Assembly (NCBI GenBank): GCA_035626475.1
Contig: DASPNP010000027.1
Coordinates: forward strand, 1-64,000
Length of the DNA: 64,000 nucleotides
Direction: 5' to 3'
Source: DASPKT01 sp035626475
GTDB taxonomy: Bacteria; Pseudomonadota; Alphaproteobacteria; Azospirillales; Azospirillaceae
The stretch's first letter is position 1; every line of letters begins with the position of its first letter. The translations under genes were made by a program, and so were the position numbers. The notes under the pieces are model-generated. The model searched no databases and had not been told where the DNA came from. It saw nothing but the letters and a program-made list of their open reading frames with translations. Below are positions 25,642 to 34,096 of this stretch, in pieces.

Positions 25642-26862
25642 ATGCGCCTCCTCCGCCCGCTGGTCCTGCTGCTGCTGCTCCTATCGCCCGCCGCGCTGGC
25701 GGAGGGGCCGAAGGGGCCGCTGGTCATCGCCGGGGGCGAGTTCTCCTCGTCGAACCCCGGATGGCAGCGCTTCGCCGAACTGGTGAAGGGCGGGCCGGTG
25801 CTGATCATTCCCACCGCAAGCGGCGACCCCATGGGCGGCGGCGCCCGGACGGTGAAGCACCTGCAGTCGCTGGGCCTCGCCGCCGAGCTGGTGCCGCTGG
25901 TGGCGGGCGAGGGCGGGCGCGACCGCGACGGCGTTTCGGAGAAGGCGGAGTGGGTGGAGAAGGCGCGCGCCGCCAAGGGCTTCTGGTTCCTGGGCGGCGA
26001 CCAGGGCCGCATCACCGGCGCGCTGTTCCGGGCGGACGGTTCCGACTCGGGCCTGCTGGCGGCCCTGAAGGCGGCGCATGCCGGCGGGGCCGTGGTCGGC
26101 GGCTCCAGCGCCGGCGCCGCCATCATGTCCGTCACCATGTTCAAGGAGGGGCCGGAGCCGCTGACAGCATTGCGCAAGGGGCTGGAGAAGGGCCGCCACA
26201 CCGACCGGGGCCTGGGCTTTGTCGGCACCGACTGGTTCGTCGACCAGCACTTCCTGCAGCGCGGCCGCTTCGCCCGCACCATCGTCGCCATGCGCGACCA
26301 TGGCTACCGGCGCGGTGTCGGCGTGGAGGAGGACTCCGCCATCGTCGTCGCCGACGGCCGCACCGCCGAGGTGGTCGGCCGGCGCGGGGCGGTGCTGGTG
26401 GACATGGGCGAGGCGACGGCCAACCAGGGCGCGCCGGTGGCGGCCAAGGGCGTGAAGCTCAGTTTTCTCGCCCCCGGCGACCGGTTCGACCTGGAGACCG
26501 GCGCCGTCACCCCGTCGGAGCGCAAGAAGGCCGGCACGGAGATCCGGCCGGGCGCTCCCGGCTTCAAGCCCTACTACGGCGAGACCGGCGCCTTCTGGTA
26601 CGCCGACATGCTGGGCCCGCAGATGCTGTACGAGGCGATGAGCCGGGTGCTTGACAGCCGCTCGGGCCAGGCGCGCGGCCTCGCCTTCGGCGATCCGGCG
26701 GGCGAGAACGCCGACCCGCTGGGCTTCGAGTTCCTGCTCACCCGCGGCCCCGACACGATGGGCTGGTTCGCCTCCGACCCGTCGAACTACACGGTGCTGA
26801 ACGTGCGGCTGGAGCTGCGGCCGGTGCGCATGACCCGGCCGCTCTACACGCCGGTGAACTGA
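25642..26862 (+). CDS. Exported cyanophycinase (peptidase S51)
   Basis: A 406-residue protein with a signal peptide (LLRPLVLLLLLLSPAALA). The peptidase S51 core follows: GPLVIAGGEF near the start, GFWFLGGDQGRITGAL, and the nucleophile elbow VVGGSSAGAAIMS, with DQHFLQRGR downstream. Cyanophycinases cut multi-L-arginyl-poly-aspartate to Asp-Arg dipeptides. An exported form would use external cyanophycin, as in heterotrophs that feed on it. No cyanophycin synthetase is in the window. The C-terminal ~100 residues extend beyond the catalytic core. ATG 25642 is chosen because it begins the signal peptide. Confidence 0.88.
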   Translation: MRLLRPLVLLLLLLSPAALAEGPKGPLVIAGGEFSSSNPGWQRFAELVKGGPVLIIPTASGDPMGGGARTVKHLQSLGLAAELVPLVAGEGGRDRDGVSEKAEWVEKARAAKGFWFLGGDQGRITGALFRADGSDSGLLAALKAAHAGGAVVGGSSAGAAIMSVTMFKEGPEPLTALRKGLEKGRHTDRGLGFVGTDWFVDQHFLQRGRFARTIVAMRDHGYRRGVGVEEDSAIVVADGRTAEVVGRRGAVLVDMGEATANQGAPVAAKGVKLSFLAPGDRFDLETGAVTPSERKKAGTEIRPGAPGFKPYYGETGAFWYADMLGPQMLYEAMSRVLDSRSGQARGLAFGDPAGENADPLGFEFLLTRGPDTMGWFASDPSNYTVLNVRLELRPVRMTRPLYTPVN

Positions 26863-26876
26863 CCGGCGCGGCGCGG

Positions 26877-27482
26877 TCAGGGCTTTCCGGTCCGGATGTA
26901 CTCCTCAATGTCGCGCAGCCGGTCCTTGCCAAAATACAGCTCGCCGCCGGCCAGGAAGCTCGGGATGCCGAAGGCGCCCTGGTCGTAGGCTGCCTGCGTG
27001 TTGGCGGCGAGGCGGTCCTTCACCGCCTGATCCTGGGCCCCGGTCAGCAGACGCTCGGCCGGAAGCCCCGCCTCCGCGACCGACCGGGCCAGAACGGCGG
27101 GATCGTCCAGCTTGCGCCCGTCCTCCCACATGAAGCGGAACATCGCCTCGATGTAGCGCTCCGCCACCCCTTCCGCCTCGGCCGCCACGGCCCCGCGCAT
27201 CAGCATCAGCGTGTTGACCGGGAAGTGCGGGTTCAGGCGGAATTCGGTCAGTCCGTGGCGGGCGACGAAGCGCTCGATCTCGCGCATCTCGTAGGCGATC
27301 TTCTTCGGCACGCCGGCGAAGGCCACCAGCGGCGCGCTGTTGCCGGACAGCTTGAACAGCCCGCCCAGCAGCACCGGCACATAGCGGAACCGGGCGCCGC
27401 TGCGGGTCTCGATCTCCGGGATCACGCGGTGCGCCAGATAGGCGTTGGGGCTGCCGAAGTCGTAGTAGAAGGTCACGTCCAT
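26877..27482 (-). CDS. DsbA-fold 2-hydroxychromene-2-carboxylate isomerase family
   Basis: A 201-residue thioredoxin-fold protein of the DsbA/HCCA isomerase family. It opens VTFYYDFGSPNAYLAHRVI, where the Ser replaces the Cys pair of DsbA, and ends with QGAFGIPSFLAGGELYFGKD, the cis-Pro region. The founding member isomerises 2-hydroxychromene-2-carboxylate in naphthalene breakdown, while others act as glutathione transferases. No aromatic pathway is seen around it. It starts 11 bases after the SDR stop and is probably co-transcribed with that gene under the divergent HxlR regulator. Confidence 0.87.
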   Translation of the reverse strand: MDVTFYYDFGSPNAYLAHRVIPEIETRSGARFRYVPVLLGGLFKLSGNSAPLVAFAGVPKKIAYEMREIERFVARHGLTEFRLNPHFPVNTLMLMRGAVAAEAEGVAERYIEAMFRFMWEDGRKLDDPAVLARSVAEAGLPAERLLTGAQDQAVKDRLAANTQAAYDQGAFGIPSFLAGGELYFGKDRLRDIEEYIRTGKP

Positions 27483-27493
27483 GGGGGCGGTCC

Positions 27494-28228
27494 TCACCAG
27501 GTTTCGCCGTAGGGGCGGAGGTCGAGCTCGTGGGTCCAGGCGTCGCGCGGCTGGGCGTGCAGATGCCAGTAGGTCTCGGCGATGGAGGCGGGGTTCATCA
27601 GCGTGTCGGGCGGCAGCTCCGCGCCCCCGTGCGCCTGGCTGATGCGCTCGCGCACCCAGGCCGTGTCGACGCCGGCGTCGATGACCAGATGGGCGACGTG
27701 GATGTTCCGCGGCGCCAGTTCCCGCGCCATGGACTGCGCCATGATCCGCAGCCCGGCCTTGGCCGAGGCGAAGGCGGCATAGCCCTTGCCGCCCCGCACC
27801 GATGCCGTCGCCCCGGTGAAGAAGATCGACCCCCTCCCGTGCGGCAGCATCCGCCGCGCCGCCTCCCGCCCGGTCAGGAAGCCGGCGTAGCAGGCCATCT
27901 CCCAGACCTTGCGGAAGACCCGCTCGGTCGTGTCGAGCAGCGGGTGGTTCACGTTGGCGCCGACATTGAAGATGCAGACCTCCAGCGGCGCGTCCGAGTC
28001 GGCCGCGTCCAGGAAGGCGGCCACATCCTCCTCGTTCCTGGCATCCAGCGTGTGGCCACGGAAGTAGCCGCCCGTGCCGGCGATCTCGGCCTCCAGATCG
28101 GCCAGCTTCCCGCCCTGCCGGCGACCGCCATGCACACGGTAGCCGCCGGCGGCGAAGCGCCGGGCGATGGCCGCGCCGATGAAGTCGCCGGCGCCGATGA
28201 TGGCGACGCTGCCCTGCCGCTGCTCCAT
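27494..28228 (-). CDS. Atypical short-chain dehydrogenase (Phe for catalytic Tyr)
   Basis: A 244-residue SDR-fold protein. The cofactor motif is IIGAGDFIGAAIA rather than TGxxxGxG. At the active site the sequence is AAFASAKAG, so the catalytic Tyr is Phe while the Lys is kept. This matches a described subgroup of classical SDRs (SDR_c10-like) with the same replacement, so it is a family feature and not a local mutation. The reaction is unknown. It forms a two-gene operon with the DsbA-fold isomerase and is divergent from an HxlR regulator with shared inverted repeats in the gap. Confidence 0.85.
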   Translation of the reverse strand: MEQRQGSVAIIGAGDFIGAAIARRFAAGGYRVHGGRRQGGKLADLEAEIAGTGGYFRGHTLDARNEEDVAAFLDAADSDAPLEVCIFNVGANVNHPLLDTTERVFRKVWEMACYAGFLTGREAARRMLPHGRGSIFFTGATASVRGGKGYAAFASAKAGLRIMAQSMARELAPRNIHVAHLVIDAGVDTAWVRERISQAHGGAELPPDTLMNPASIAETYWHLHAQPRDAWTHELDLRPYGETW

Positions 28229-28244
28229 GACCGCTCTCCCCTGG

Positions 28245-28270
28245 GTCTTGTTTTAAGACTGATGAGTCTT
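28245..28270. promoter_or_regulatory. Likely HxlR operator: three GTCTT half-sites
   Basis: GTCTT (28245-28249), AAGAC (28255-28259) and GTCTT (28266-28270) form two overlapping inverted repeats. One of them is AAGACT-GATG-AGTCTT. Centre spacing is close to one helical turn. The site lies in the 76-bp gap between the divergent SDR and HxlR genes, where an autoregulating HxlR dimer would be expected to bind. Confidence 0.65.
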
Positions 28271-28304
28271 GCAACGGAAACCCGACGATGGCAAGCCATG
28301 GGGT

Positions 28305-28748
28305 ATGAGATGGGATGAGCTGTCGTCGGAGAAGTGCTCGCTGGCCCGCGCCCTGGCGGTGGTGGGCGACCGCTGGACCCTGCTGATCCTGCGGGAGGCC
28401 TTCCTCAGGGTTCGGCGGTTCGAGGATTTCCAGGCGCGACTGGGCATCGCCCGGCGGGTGCTGACGGAGCGGCTGGCGGGCCTGGTAGCGGACGGCGTCT
28501 TGCGGAAGGTCGCTTACCAGGAGCGCCCGACCCGGTACGAGTACCGGCTGACGGACAAGGGCCTGGACCTCTACCCGGTGGTACTGGCCCTGGTGCATTG
28601 GGGCGATGCCCACTATGCCGGGCCGGAGGGGCCGCCCGTCCTGCACCGGCACAAGAGCTGCGGCCACGATTTCCGCTCGGTGCTCTCCTGCTCCGCCTGC
28701 GGCGGCGCGGTCGACCCGCGGGACGTCGAGCCGCACCCGGGCGGCTGA
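28305..28748 (+). CDS. HxlR-family transcriptional regulator
   Basis: A 147-residue winged-helix regulator. It has the classic HxlR opening (MRWDELSSEKCSLARALAVV, then GDRWTLLILREAFLRVRRFE) and wing VLTERLAGLVADGVLRKV. The Cys in EKCSLARAL is at the position often used for redox or electrophile sensing in this family. The C-terminal CGHDFRSVLSCSACGG adds three more Cys residues, a possible metal-binding tail. Start ATG 28305 is chosen by family N-terminus. It is divergent from the SDR/isomerase operon, which it probably controls together with itself. Confidence 0.88.
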   Translation: MRWDELSSEKCSLARALAVVGDRWTLLILREAFLRVRRFEDFQARLGIARRVLTERLAGLVADGVLRKVAYQERPTRYEYRLTDKGLDLYPVVLALVHWGDAHYAGPEGPPVLHRHKSCGHDFRSVLSCSACGGAVDPRDVEPHPGG

Positions 28749-28751
28749 CCG

Positions 28752-30347
28752 TCACGCCAGCGCCAGGATCAGCCCCTCCGACCCGGCCAGCTCGAACGTC
28801 CCGCCGCAGCGCCCCAATTCGCGCGCCGGGTCGGTGGACAGCAGGATCTCCGCCCCTGTGGCGCCGTCGGGCAGGTGCAGCCGCTCCGGCCGCCCGCCGA
28901 GGTTCAGCGCCACCAGGAGGCGCCTGTCACCGTGGTGGCGGATGAAGGACAGCAGCGTGCCGGTGGCCGTGACCGGCACATAGTCGCCGACGCTCAGCGC
29001 CGCCTCGCGCCGGCGGAGATGCAGCAGGCGCCGGGTCAGGGTCAGCATGGAGGCCGGGTCGTCTTCCTGCGCCGCGACATTGACGCGCCGCCACTTGTCC
29101 GACAGCGGCAGCCAGGTCTCCGCCGCCGTCGAGAAGCCGGCATTGGCGCCGTCGTCCCACTGCATCGGCGTGCGCTCGGGGTCGCGGCCCAGGCCCCGGC
29201 CGGGGACGTTCTTCTCATAAGGGTCCTGGACCCGCTCCGGCGGGATCGGCACGTCCTCCATGCCGATCTCGTCGCCGTAATAGAGGGTGGGCGTGCCGCG
29301 CAGCGTCAGCAGCATCATGGCGGCGACGCGGGCCTGGAGCGGCCCGACCCGGGTGGCGATGCGGCTCTTGTCGTGGTTGCCCAGCACCCAGTTGGGCCAG
29401 CCGCCCGGCGGCAGCGCCTTCTCGTACCTGACGACGATGTCCTCGATGACCCGCGCGTCCCAGGCGGCGCCGATCAGCTGGAAATTGAAGGGCAGGTGGG
29501 CGCCCGCCAGATCCTTGCCGTAATAGGCGACCAGCTTCTCGTTCGGCAGCCAGATCTCGCCGATCAGCACCCGCTCCGGATACTCGTCCACCACGCGGCG
29601 CATCTCGGCGACGATCTCGTGCACCTCCGGCCTATCCACCGTGTAGACCGGCAGCACCCGGCTGGCCGGGCCGGCATCGGGCGGCGGGTTCGGGTTCGGC
29701 GGGTTGTCGCGGAACCGGTCGTCCTTGATCATGTGGTAGATGACGTCGACCCGGAAGCCGTCGACGCCCCGGTCCAGCCAGAAGCGCATCGTGTCGTACA
29801 TGGCGGCCCGCACCTGCGGGTTGCGCCAGTTCAGGTCCGGCTGCGACGCCAGGAAGGCGTGGTAATAATACTGGCCGGTGGCCTCGTCCCACTCCCAGGC
29901 GCCGCCGCCGAACTCCGACAGCCAGTTGGTCGGCGGCCCGCCATCGGGGCCGGGGTCGCGCCAGATGTACCAGTCGCGCTTGGGATTGTCGCGCGACGAC
30001 CGGCTCTCCAGGAACCAGGGATGCTGGTCGCTGGTGTGGTTCGGCACCAGATCCAGGATCAGCTTCAGGCCGCGCGCCCTGGCCGCCGCCGCCAGCCGGT
30101 CGAAATCCTCCAGGCTGCCGAAGATCGGGTCGACGCCGCGATAGTCGCTGATGTCGTAGCCGAAATCCTTCATCGGCGAGGGGAAGAAGGGCGAGATCCA
30201 CAGCGCGTCCACCCCCAGCCGGACCAGATGGTCCAGCCGGTCGGCGATGCCGGCCAGATCGCCGATGCCGTCGCCATTGGCGTCCTGCCAGCTGCGCGGA
30301 TAGATCTGGTAGATGACGCCGCGCTTCCACCATTCGACATCCGCCAC
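28752..30347 (-). CDS. GH13 alpha-glucosidase
   Basis: A 531-residue GH13 enzyme of the oligo-1,6-glucosidase / alpha-glucosidase group, of normal length. It opens WWKRGVIYQIYPRSWQDANG. The four GH13 regions are present: DLVPNHTSD, GFRVDVIYHMIK (nucleophile Asp), VLIGEIWLP (acid/base Glu) and VLGNHDKSRI (stabilising Asp). There is no signal peptide, so it is cytoplasmic and acts on imported malto- or isomalto-oligosaccharides. No transporter or phosphorylase genes are adjacent. It converges on the HxlR gene with three bases between stops. Confidence 0.93.
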   Translation of the reverse strand: MADVEWWKRGVIYQIYPRSWQDANGDGIGDLAGIADRLDHLVRLGVDALWISPFFPSPMKDFGYDISDYRGVDPIFGSLEDFDRLAAAARARGLKLILDLVPNHTSDQHPWFLESRSSRDNPKRDWYIWRDPGPDGGPPTNWLSEFGGGAWEWDEATGQYYYHAFLASQPDLNWRNPQVRAAMYDTMRFWLDRGVDGFRVDVIYHMIKDDRFRDNPPNPNPPPDAGPASRVLPVYTVDRPEVHEIVAEMRRVVDEYPERVLIGEIWLPNEKLVAYYGKDLAGAHLPFNFQLIGAAWDARVIEDIVVRYEKALPPGGWPNWVLGNHDKSRIATRVGPLQARVAAMMLLTLRGTPTLYYGDEIGMEDVPIPPERVQDPYEKNVPGRGLGRDPERTPMQWDDGANAGFSTAAETWLPLSDKWRRVNVAAQEDDPASMLTLTRRLLHLRRREAALSVGDYVPVTATGTLLSFIRHHGDRRLLVALNLGGRPERLHLPDGATGAEILLSTDPARELGRCGGTFELAGSEGLILALA

Positions 30348-30646
30348 GGGCCGCTCCCTCGCGCTGCCGGTCCTGCGCCGGTAACCGGCGCCCCTCCCTT
30401 ATGTCACCCCGGTGTGACGGTTTTCCGGGCGAAGCACCCTCGCGATAGGAAGTGCGGCCCCGCGCTTCAACCCCCCGGCGCGCCCGGGGAGTCATGCGCC
30501 GGGCGCCCCGATCCCTGTGACGGGGCGCACAGGGTCGCCCCGGCCCGCGGGTCTACCCCTTTCTCCGCCGATCCCCGGTGCCCGATGCGGGCCGCGGACG
30601 GTCCGCCGGCCCTCAGACCGGCGGGGGAAACCTAGGAGAGACCATC

Positions 30647-31318
30647 ATGTCGCGTATCCGTTCGCTCGTCATCGCCACGTCGGCCCTGGTCGCGCTGTCC
30701 GCGACGCCGGCCCTGGCGAAGGGCGCGTTCGACGGGGCCTATGCCGGCCTTCAGGGCGGCTGGAGCTTCGTCACGCCCGATGCGGACCACAGCTTCCCCG
30801 GCACCACCGCCACGACCTCGACCGACAAGACTTCGGACGGCGTCAACGGCGGCATCTATGCCGGCTTCGGCCAGACCTTCGACCGCCTGTATGTCGGCGC
30901 CGAAGTCGAGGCCGGCTACTCCGACGCCGACGGCATCGCCCGCTCGGGCCTGAACCGCTACAGCTTCGAGGCCAATGAGAGCTACGGCGTCGCCGCCCGC
31001 CTGGGCTACCTGGTGACCGACACCGCGCTGGTCTATGGCCGCCTCGGCTGGCAGCGCACCGACGTCGACTTCACCGGCACCCGCACCTCGGCCGTGGTGG
31101 GCGCCCCGGCGGTGACCGGCCGCTTCAGCGGCGACCTGGACGGCGTGCGCTACGGCGCCGGCACCGAGCTGGCGCTGGGCCATAACCTGCTGGTCCGCGC
31201 CGAGTACAGCTACACCGACTATGAGAACCTGCGGGTGGCCTACCCCTCGGCCTCGGGCTCCAGCGCCGTCGACGCGCATGAGAACCTGGTCCGCGTAGGC
31301 GTCGCCTACCGGTTCTGA
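30647..31318 (+). CDS. Outer-membrane beta-barrel protein (Omp25/OmpA-like)
   Basis: A 223-residue protein with a signal peptide (MSRIRSLVIATSALVALSAT, cleavage after ALA) and alternating aromatic/aliphatic strands typical of an eight-stranded barrel. The segments DGAYAGLQGGWSF, YGVAARLGYLVTDTALVYGR and the C-terminal VRVGVAYRF (terminal Phe for Bam recognition) match the porin-family/Omp25 group of alphaproteobacteria. It probably has a structural outer-membrane role. AGGAGAG precedes the start. It is monocistronic with a strong terminator. Confidence 0.87.
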   Translation: MSRIRSLVIATSALVALSATPALAKGAFDGAYAGLQGGWSFVTPDADHSFPGTTATTSTDKTSDGVNGGIYAGFGQTFDRLYVGAEVEAGYSDADGIARSGLNRYSFEANESYGVAARLGYLVTDTALVYGRLGWQRTDVDFTGTRTSAVVGAPAVTGRFSGDLDGVRYGAGTELALGHNLLVRAEYSYTDYENLRVAYPSASGSSAVDAHENLVRVGVAYRF

Positions 31319-31338
31319 TCCGGTCCACCGGATGAACG

Positions 31339-31378
31339 AGGCCCGGCCGCGGGAATGCGGCCGGGCCTTTCCCTTTGC
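31339..31378 (+). terminator. Rho-independent terminator after the barrel gene
   Basis: A perfect 12-bp stem AGGCCCGGCCGC / GCGGCCGGGCCT with a GGGAAT loop, followed by TTCCCTTT, about 20 bases past the stop codon at 31318. Confidence 0.88.
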
Positions 31379-31455
31379 GGCGTGACGCACGGGCCCATGC
31401 CCTGTTGCGGACCCGGGCGCCGCATCCGCGCGCCGGCTGCGGAAGGACTGGACCC

Positions 31456-31797
31456 ATGCGCGCGCTCCCCCTGCTGATCACCGCCCTGATCCTCGCCGCC
31501 CCGGCCGCCGCCGATCCCAACTGGGTCGGGCGCGACGTGGTGGACGAGCGGAACCAGAAGATCGGCGAGGTCAGCGAGGTCACGGCCGACGGCCGCGTGA
31601 TCGTCGACCCGGAGGACAGCGACCGTCTGCTTACGCTGGAGGCGTCCCGGCTGAAGCCGATGGGCGCCGGGGACGACGATCTGGTGCTGGCGGGCACGAC
31701 CAAGCGGCAGCTGCTGGACCGCGCGCCCTATTCCGCCGACGGCACCCGGGCCGGCCAGACCGGCAACGTGATCAAGCCGCCGCAGCCGCGCGACTAG
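31456..31797 (+). CDS. Small exported PRC-barrel-like protein
   Basis: A 113-residue protein with a short signal peptide (MRALPLLITALILAAPAAA). The PRC-barrel-like core follows (NWVGRDVVDERNQKIGEVSE; DGRVIVDPEDSDRLLTLEAS). It resembles the larger PRC-barrel protein at 10656 in architecture but lacks the Pro-rich linker. GGAAGGAC lies upstream of the chosen ATG. Its TAG stop shares the palindromic CTAG with the stop of the convergent MHYT kinase. Periplasmic; role unknown. Confidence 0.72.
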   Translation: MRALPLLITALILAAPAAADPNWVGRDVVDERNQKIGEVSEVTADGRVIVDPEDSDRLLTLEASRLKPMGAGDDDLVLAGTTKRQLLDRAPYSADGTRAGQTGNVIKPPQPRD

Positions 31798-33617
31798 GCG
31801 GTCGGGGCGAGGGCACCGACGGGCGCGTCCATGCCCGCCGTCGCACGGACGGCCGGCCAGCGCAGCGTCGCGCGGTGCAGGACGTCGCCGCGCTCGACCG
31901 AGAGCTGCCCCTCCAGCTGCGCCGCCAGCGCCCGCACCAGCCGCATGCCGATGCCGCTGTCGGACGCCGCCGCCGGCACCACCGCGTTCTCCACCAGCAG
32001 CAGCAGGTCGGCCCCCTCGCGCCGCAGGGCCACCTCGACCCGGCCCCCGGACTGCAGGCTCACGCCGTATTTCAGCGCGTTGGAGATCAGCTCGTTGGCG
32101 ATCAGCCCGAAGGGCATGGCCGTGTCCAGGTCGGCCTGGACCGGCTCGGCCGCGACCCGCAGGTCGATCATGTCGGCGGCCGCGTGCAGCGACACCAGGT
32201 CCGACGCCAGGACACGCAGCTGCTGGCCCAGATCGACCCGGGCGAAGTCGTCGCGGCTGTAGAGCTGCTGGTGCACCCGGCCCATCACGTTGATGCGCTG
32301 CGCCAGCGAGTCCAGCGGGCCGGCCACCTCGGGCAGGTGCGCCAGGCGCGAGCGCTCCAGCTGCAGGATGGCGGAGACGGACTGCAGGTTGTTCTTGACC
32401 CGGTGGTGCACCTCGCGGAGCAGCACCTCCTTCTCCGCCAGCGAGGCGCGCAGGTCGCCCTCCAGGCTCTTCTCCTTGGTCACGTCCTGGACCGTCCCCA
32501 GCAGCCGGACCGCCCGGCGCCCGCCGGCCTCGTCGCGGAACACCGCGCGCCCGCGCGCCGACAGCCAGCGCACCGTCCCGTTGCCCAGCACGGCGCGGAA
32601 ATCCGTGCGCTGCTCCAGCGCCAGGCAGGGGTCGAGCGCGTCGCGGATGTGCCGCCGCAGCCGGTCCAGATCGTCGGGATGGACCAGCCGCTGCCAGCTG
32701 TCGCCGGTGACCAGCGCCTCCGGGCCGACGCCCATCAGCGCTCGCATCTCGTCCGACCATTGCAGCACGCCGGTCTCCAGGTTCCAGTCCCAGATGCCGA
32801 TATGCGCCGCCTCCACCGCCAGGCGGAAGCGCATCTCCGTCTCCAGCCGCGCGGCGTTGGCGAGGCTGGCGACCAGGCCCAGCCGCTCCTCCACCTCGCG
32901 GGCGCGGCGCTCCAGGGTCGCGCGCTCCATGGCGGCGGCGACCAGCGCGCCCATCAGGATCAGCAGCGTGACGGCGCCGACGCCCAGCGCCAGGCTCTGA
33001 TGGTCGAAGCCCGGCGCGAGGCTGGCAGACTCGACCGGTTCGAACCGGGCCGCTGCCATGCCGGTATAGTGCATGCTGCAGATGGCGATCCCCATCACCA
33101 GCGCGCTCAGCGCCCGCGACCGCGGCCGCGCCGGCTGGACCGCCAGATGCAGCGCCGCCGTGGAGGCGCCGATCGCCAGCGCCACGGACAGTGCCACCAG
33201 CCCCGGGTCGTAGCTGGTGCGGGCGGGCATCCGCATCGCCGCCATGCCGAGATAGTGCATGGAGACGATGGACAGGCCCATGGCGGTGCCGGCCGTCAGC
33301 ACATGGCGCAGCTTCGGCTCGCCCCTCACCACCACGGACAGCGCCCAGCCGACGATGCCCACGGGGAGCAGCAGCGACGCCAGCGTCACCGCCGGGTCGT
33401 AGTGGACCGGCCAGCTCAGGTGCAGCGCCAGCATGCCGACGAAATGCATGGACCAGATGCCGCCGCCCAGCGCACCGGCCGCCGCCGCCAGCCAGACCAG
33501 CCGCCGCCCGCCCTCGGCCTGGCGCACGCGCCCGGCAAGGTCCAGCCCCGCATAGGCGGCCATGACGGCGATCAGGAGGGAGAGGGCGACGAGATCGAGG
33601 TCGAAGTGACCGTGCAT
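31794..33617 (-). CDS. MHYT-domain membrane histidine kinase
   Basis: A 607-residue kinase. The N-terminal seven-helix MHYT domain (~1-240) carries three motif repeats: WSMHFVGMLAL, VSMHYLGMAAM and CSMHYTGMAAAR. The conserved His/Met residues are proposed to bind copper and to sense oxygen, CO or NO. A PAS domain (~265-390; ending GTVQDVTKEK) and a HisKA_2 core with LREVHHRVKNNLQSVSAILQ and a HATPase region (LIANELISNALKYG) follow. It is an orphan kinase without a local regulator. It overlaps the PRC-like gene by four bases at the 3' end. Confidence 0.93.
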   Translation of the reverse strand: MHGHFDLDLVALSLLIAVMAAYAGLDLAGRVRQAEGGRRLVWLAAAAGALGGGIWSMHFVGMLALHLSWPVHYDPAVTLASLLLPVGIVGWALSVVVRGEPKLRHVLTAGTAMGLSIVSMHYLGMAAMRMPARTSYDPGLVALSVALAIGASTAALHLAVQPARPRSRALSALVMGIAICSMHYTGMAAARFEPVESASLAPGFDHQSLALGVGAVTLLILMGALVAAAMERATLERRAREVEERLGLVASLANAARLETEMRFRLAVEAAHIGIWDWNLETGVLQWSDEMRALMGVGPEALVTGDSWQRLVHPDDLDRLRRHIRDALDPCLALEQRTDFRAVLGNGTVRWLSARGRAVFRDEAGGRRAVRLLGTVQDVTKEKSLEGDLRASLAEKEVLLREVHHRVKNNLQSVSAILQLERSRLAHLPEVAGPLDSLAQRINVMGRVHQQLYSRDDFARVDLGQQLRVLASDLVSLHAAADMIDLRVAAEPVQADLDTAMPFGLIANELISNALKYGVSLQSGGRVEVALRREGADLLLLVENAVVPAAASDSGIGMRLVRALAAQLEGQLSVERGDVLHRATLRWPAVRATAGMDAPVGALAPTA

Positions 33618-33876
33618 TCAGGACAACCGGTGCCGGGCGGAAAGGCGGGCGCGCGACACGTCCCGACCTTGTCGATCGATCCCAGAGTGACACCTTACGT
33701 TGATGGGTTCACTAACCCAGAGGGAGAAGCACCCCCTCCTTTTTGCGGAAGCGGCCGCAGGCGGGCGCCCGGCCGAGAGACCGCCAGACTGGGCGAGAGC
33801 ATCACGCAAACATGGCTCGCGTGGGACGCCGTAGCGGGATTGTAGGGGGAAAATCCACGCCTGAAGCGGCGGAAGG
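33618..33876. other. Intergenic region before the MHYT kinase
   Basis: No gene is seen. It holds the upstream region of the minus-strand MHYT kinase and the downstream side of the minus-strand tRNA-Arg gene. No clear terminator or repeat stands out. Confidence 0.5.
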
Positions 33877-33953
<77 letters not shown>

Positions 33954-34096
33954 ATGCCTGGATCGCGGCGGACGCTTGGGTCCGTCGCGGCGTGGGCGGG
34001 ACCATAGCGCAAGGGTGCGCGGCTTGCCAAGGGGCGAATGGGGGTGCGAATGGGGGAGGGGCGGCGCGGCCCCTCCCGGGCGTCGGCGGCGGGGTC

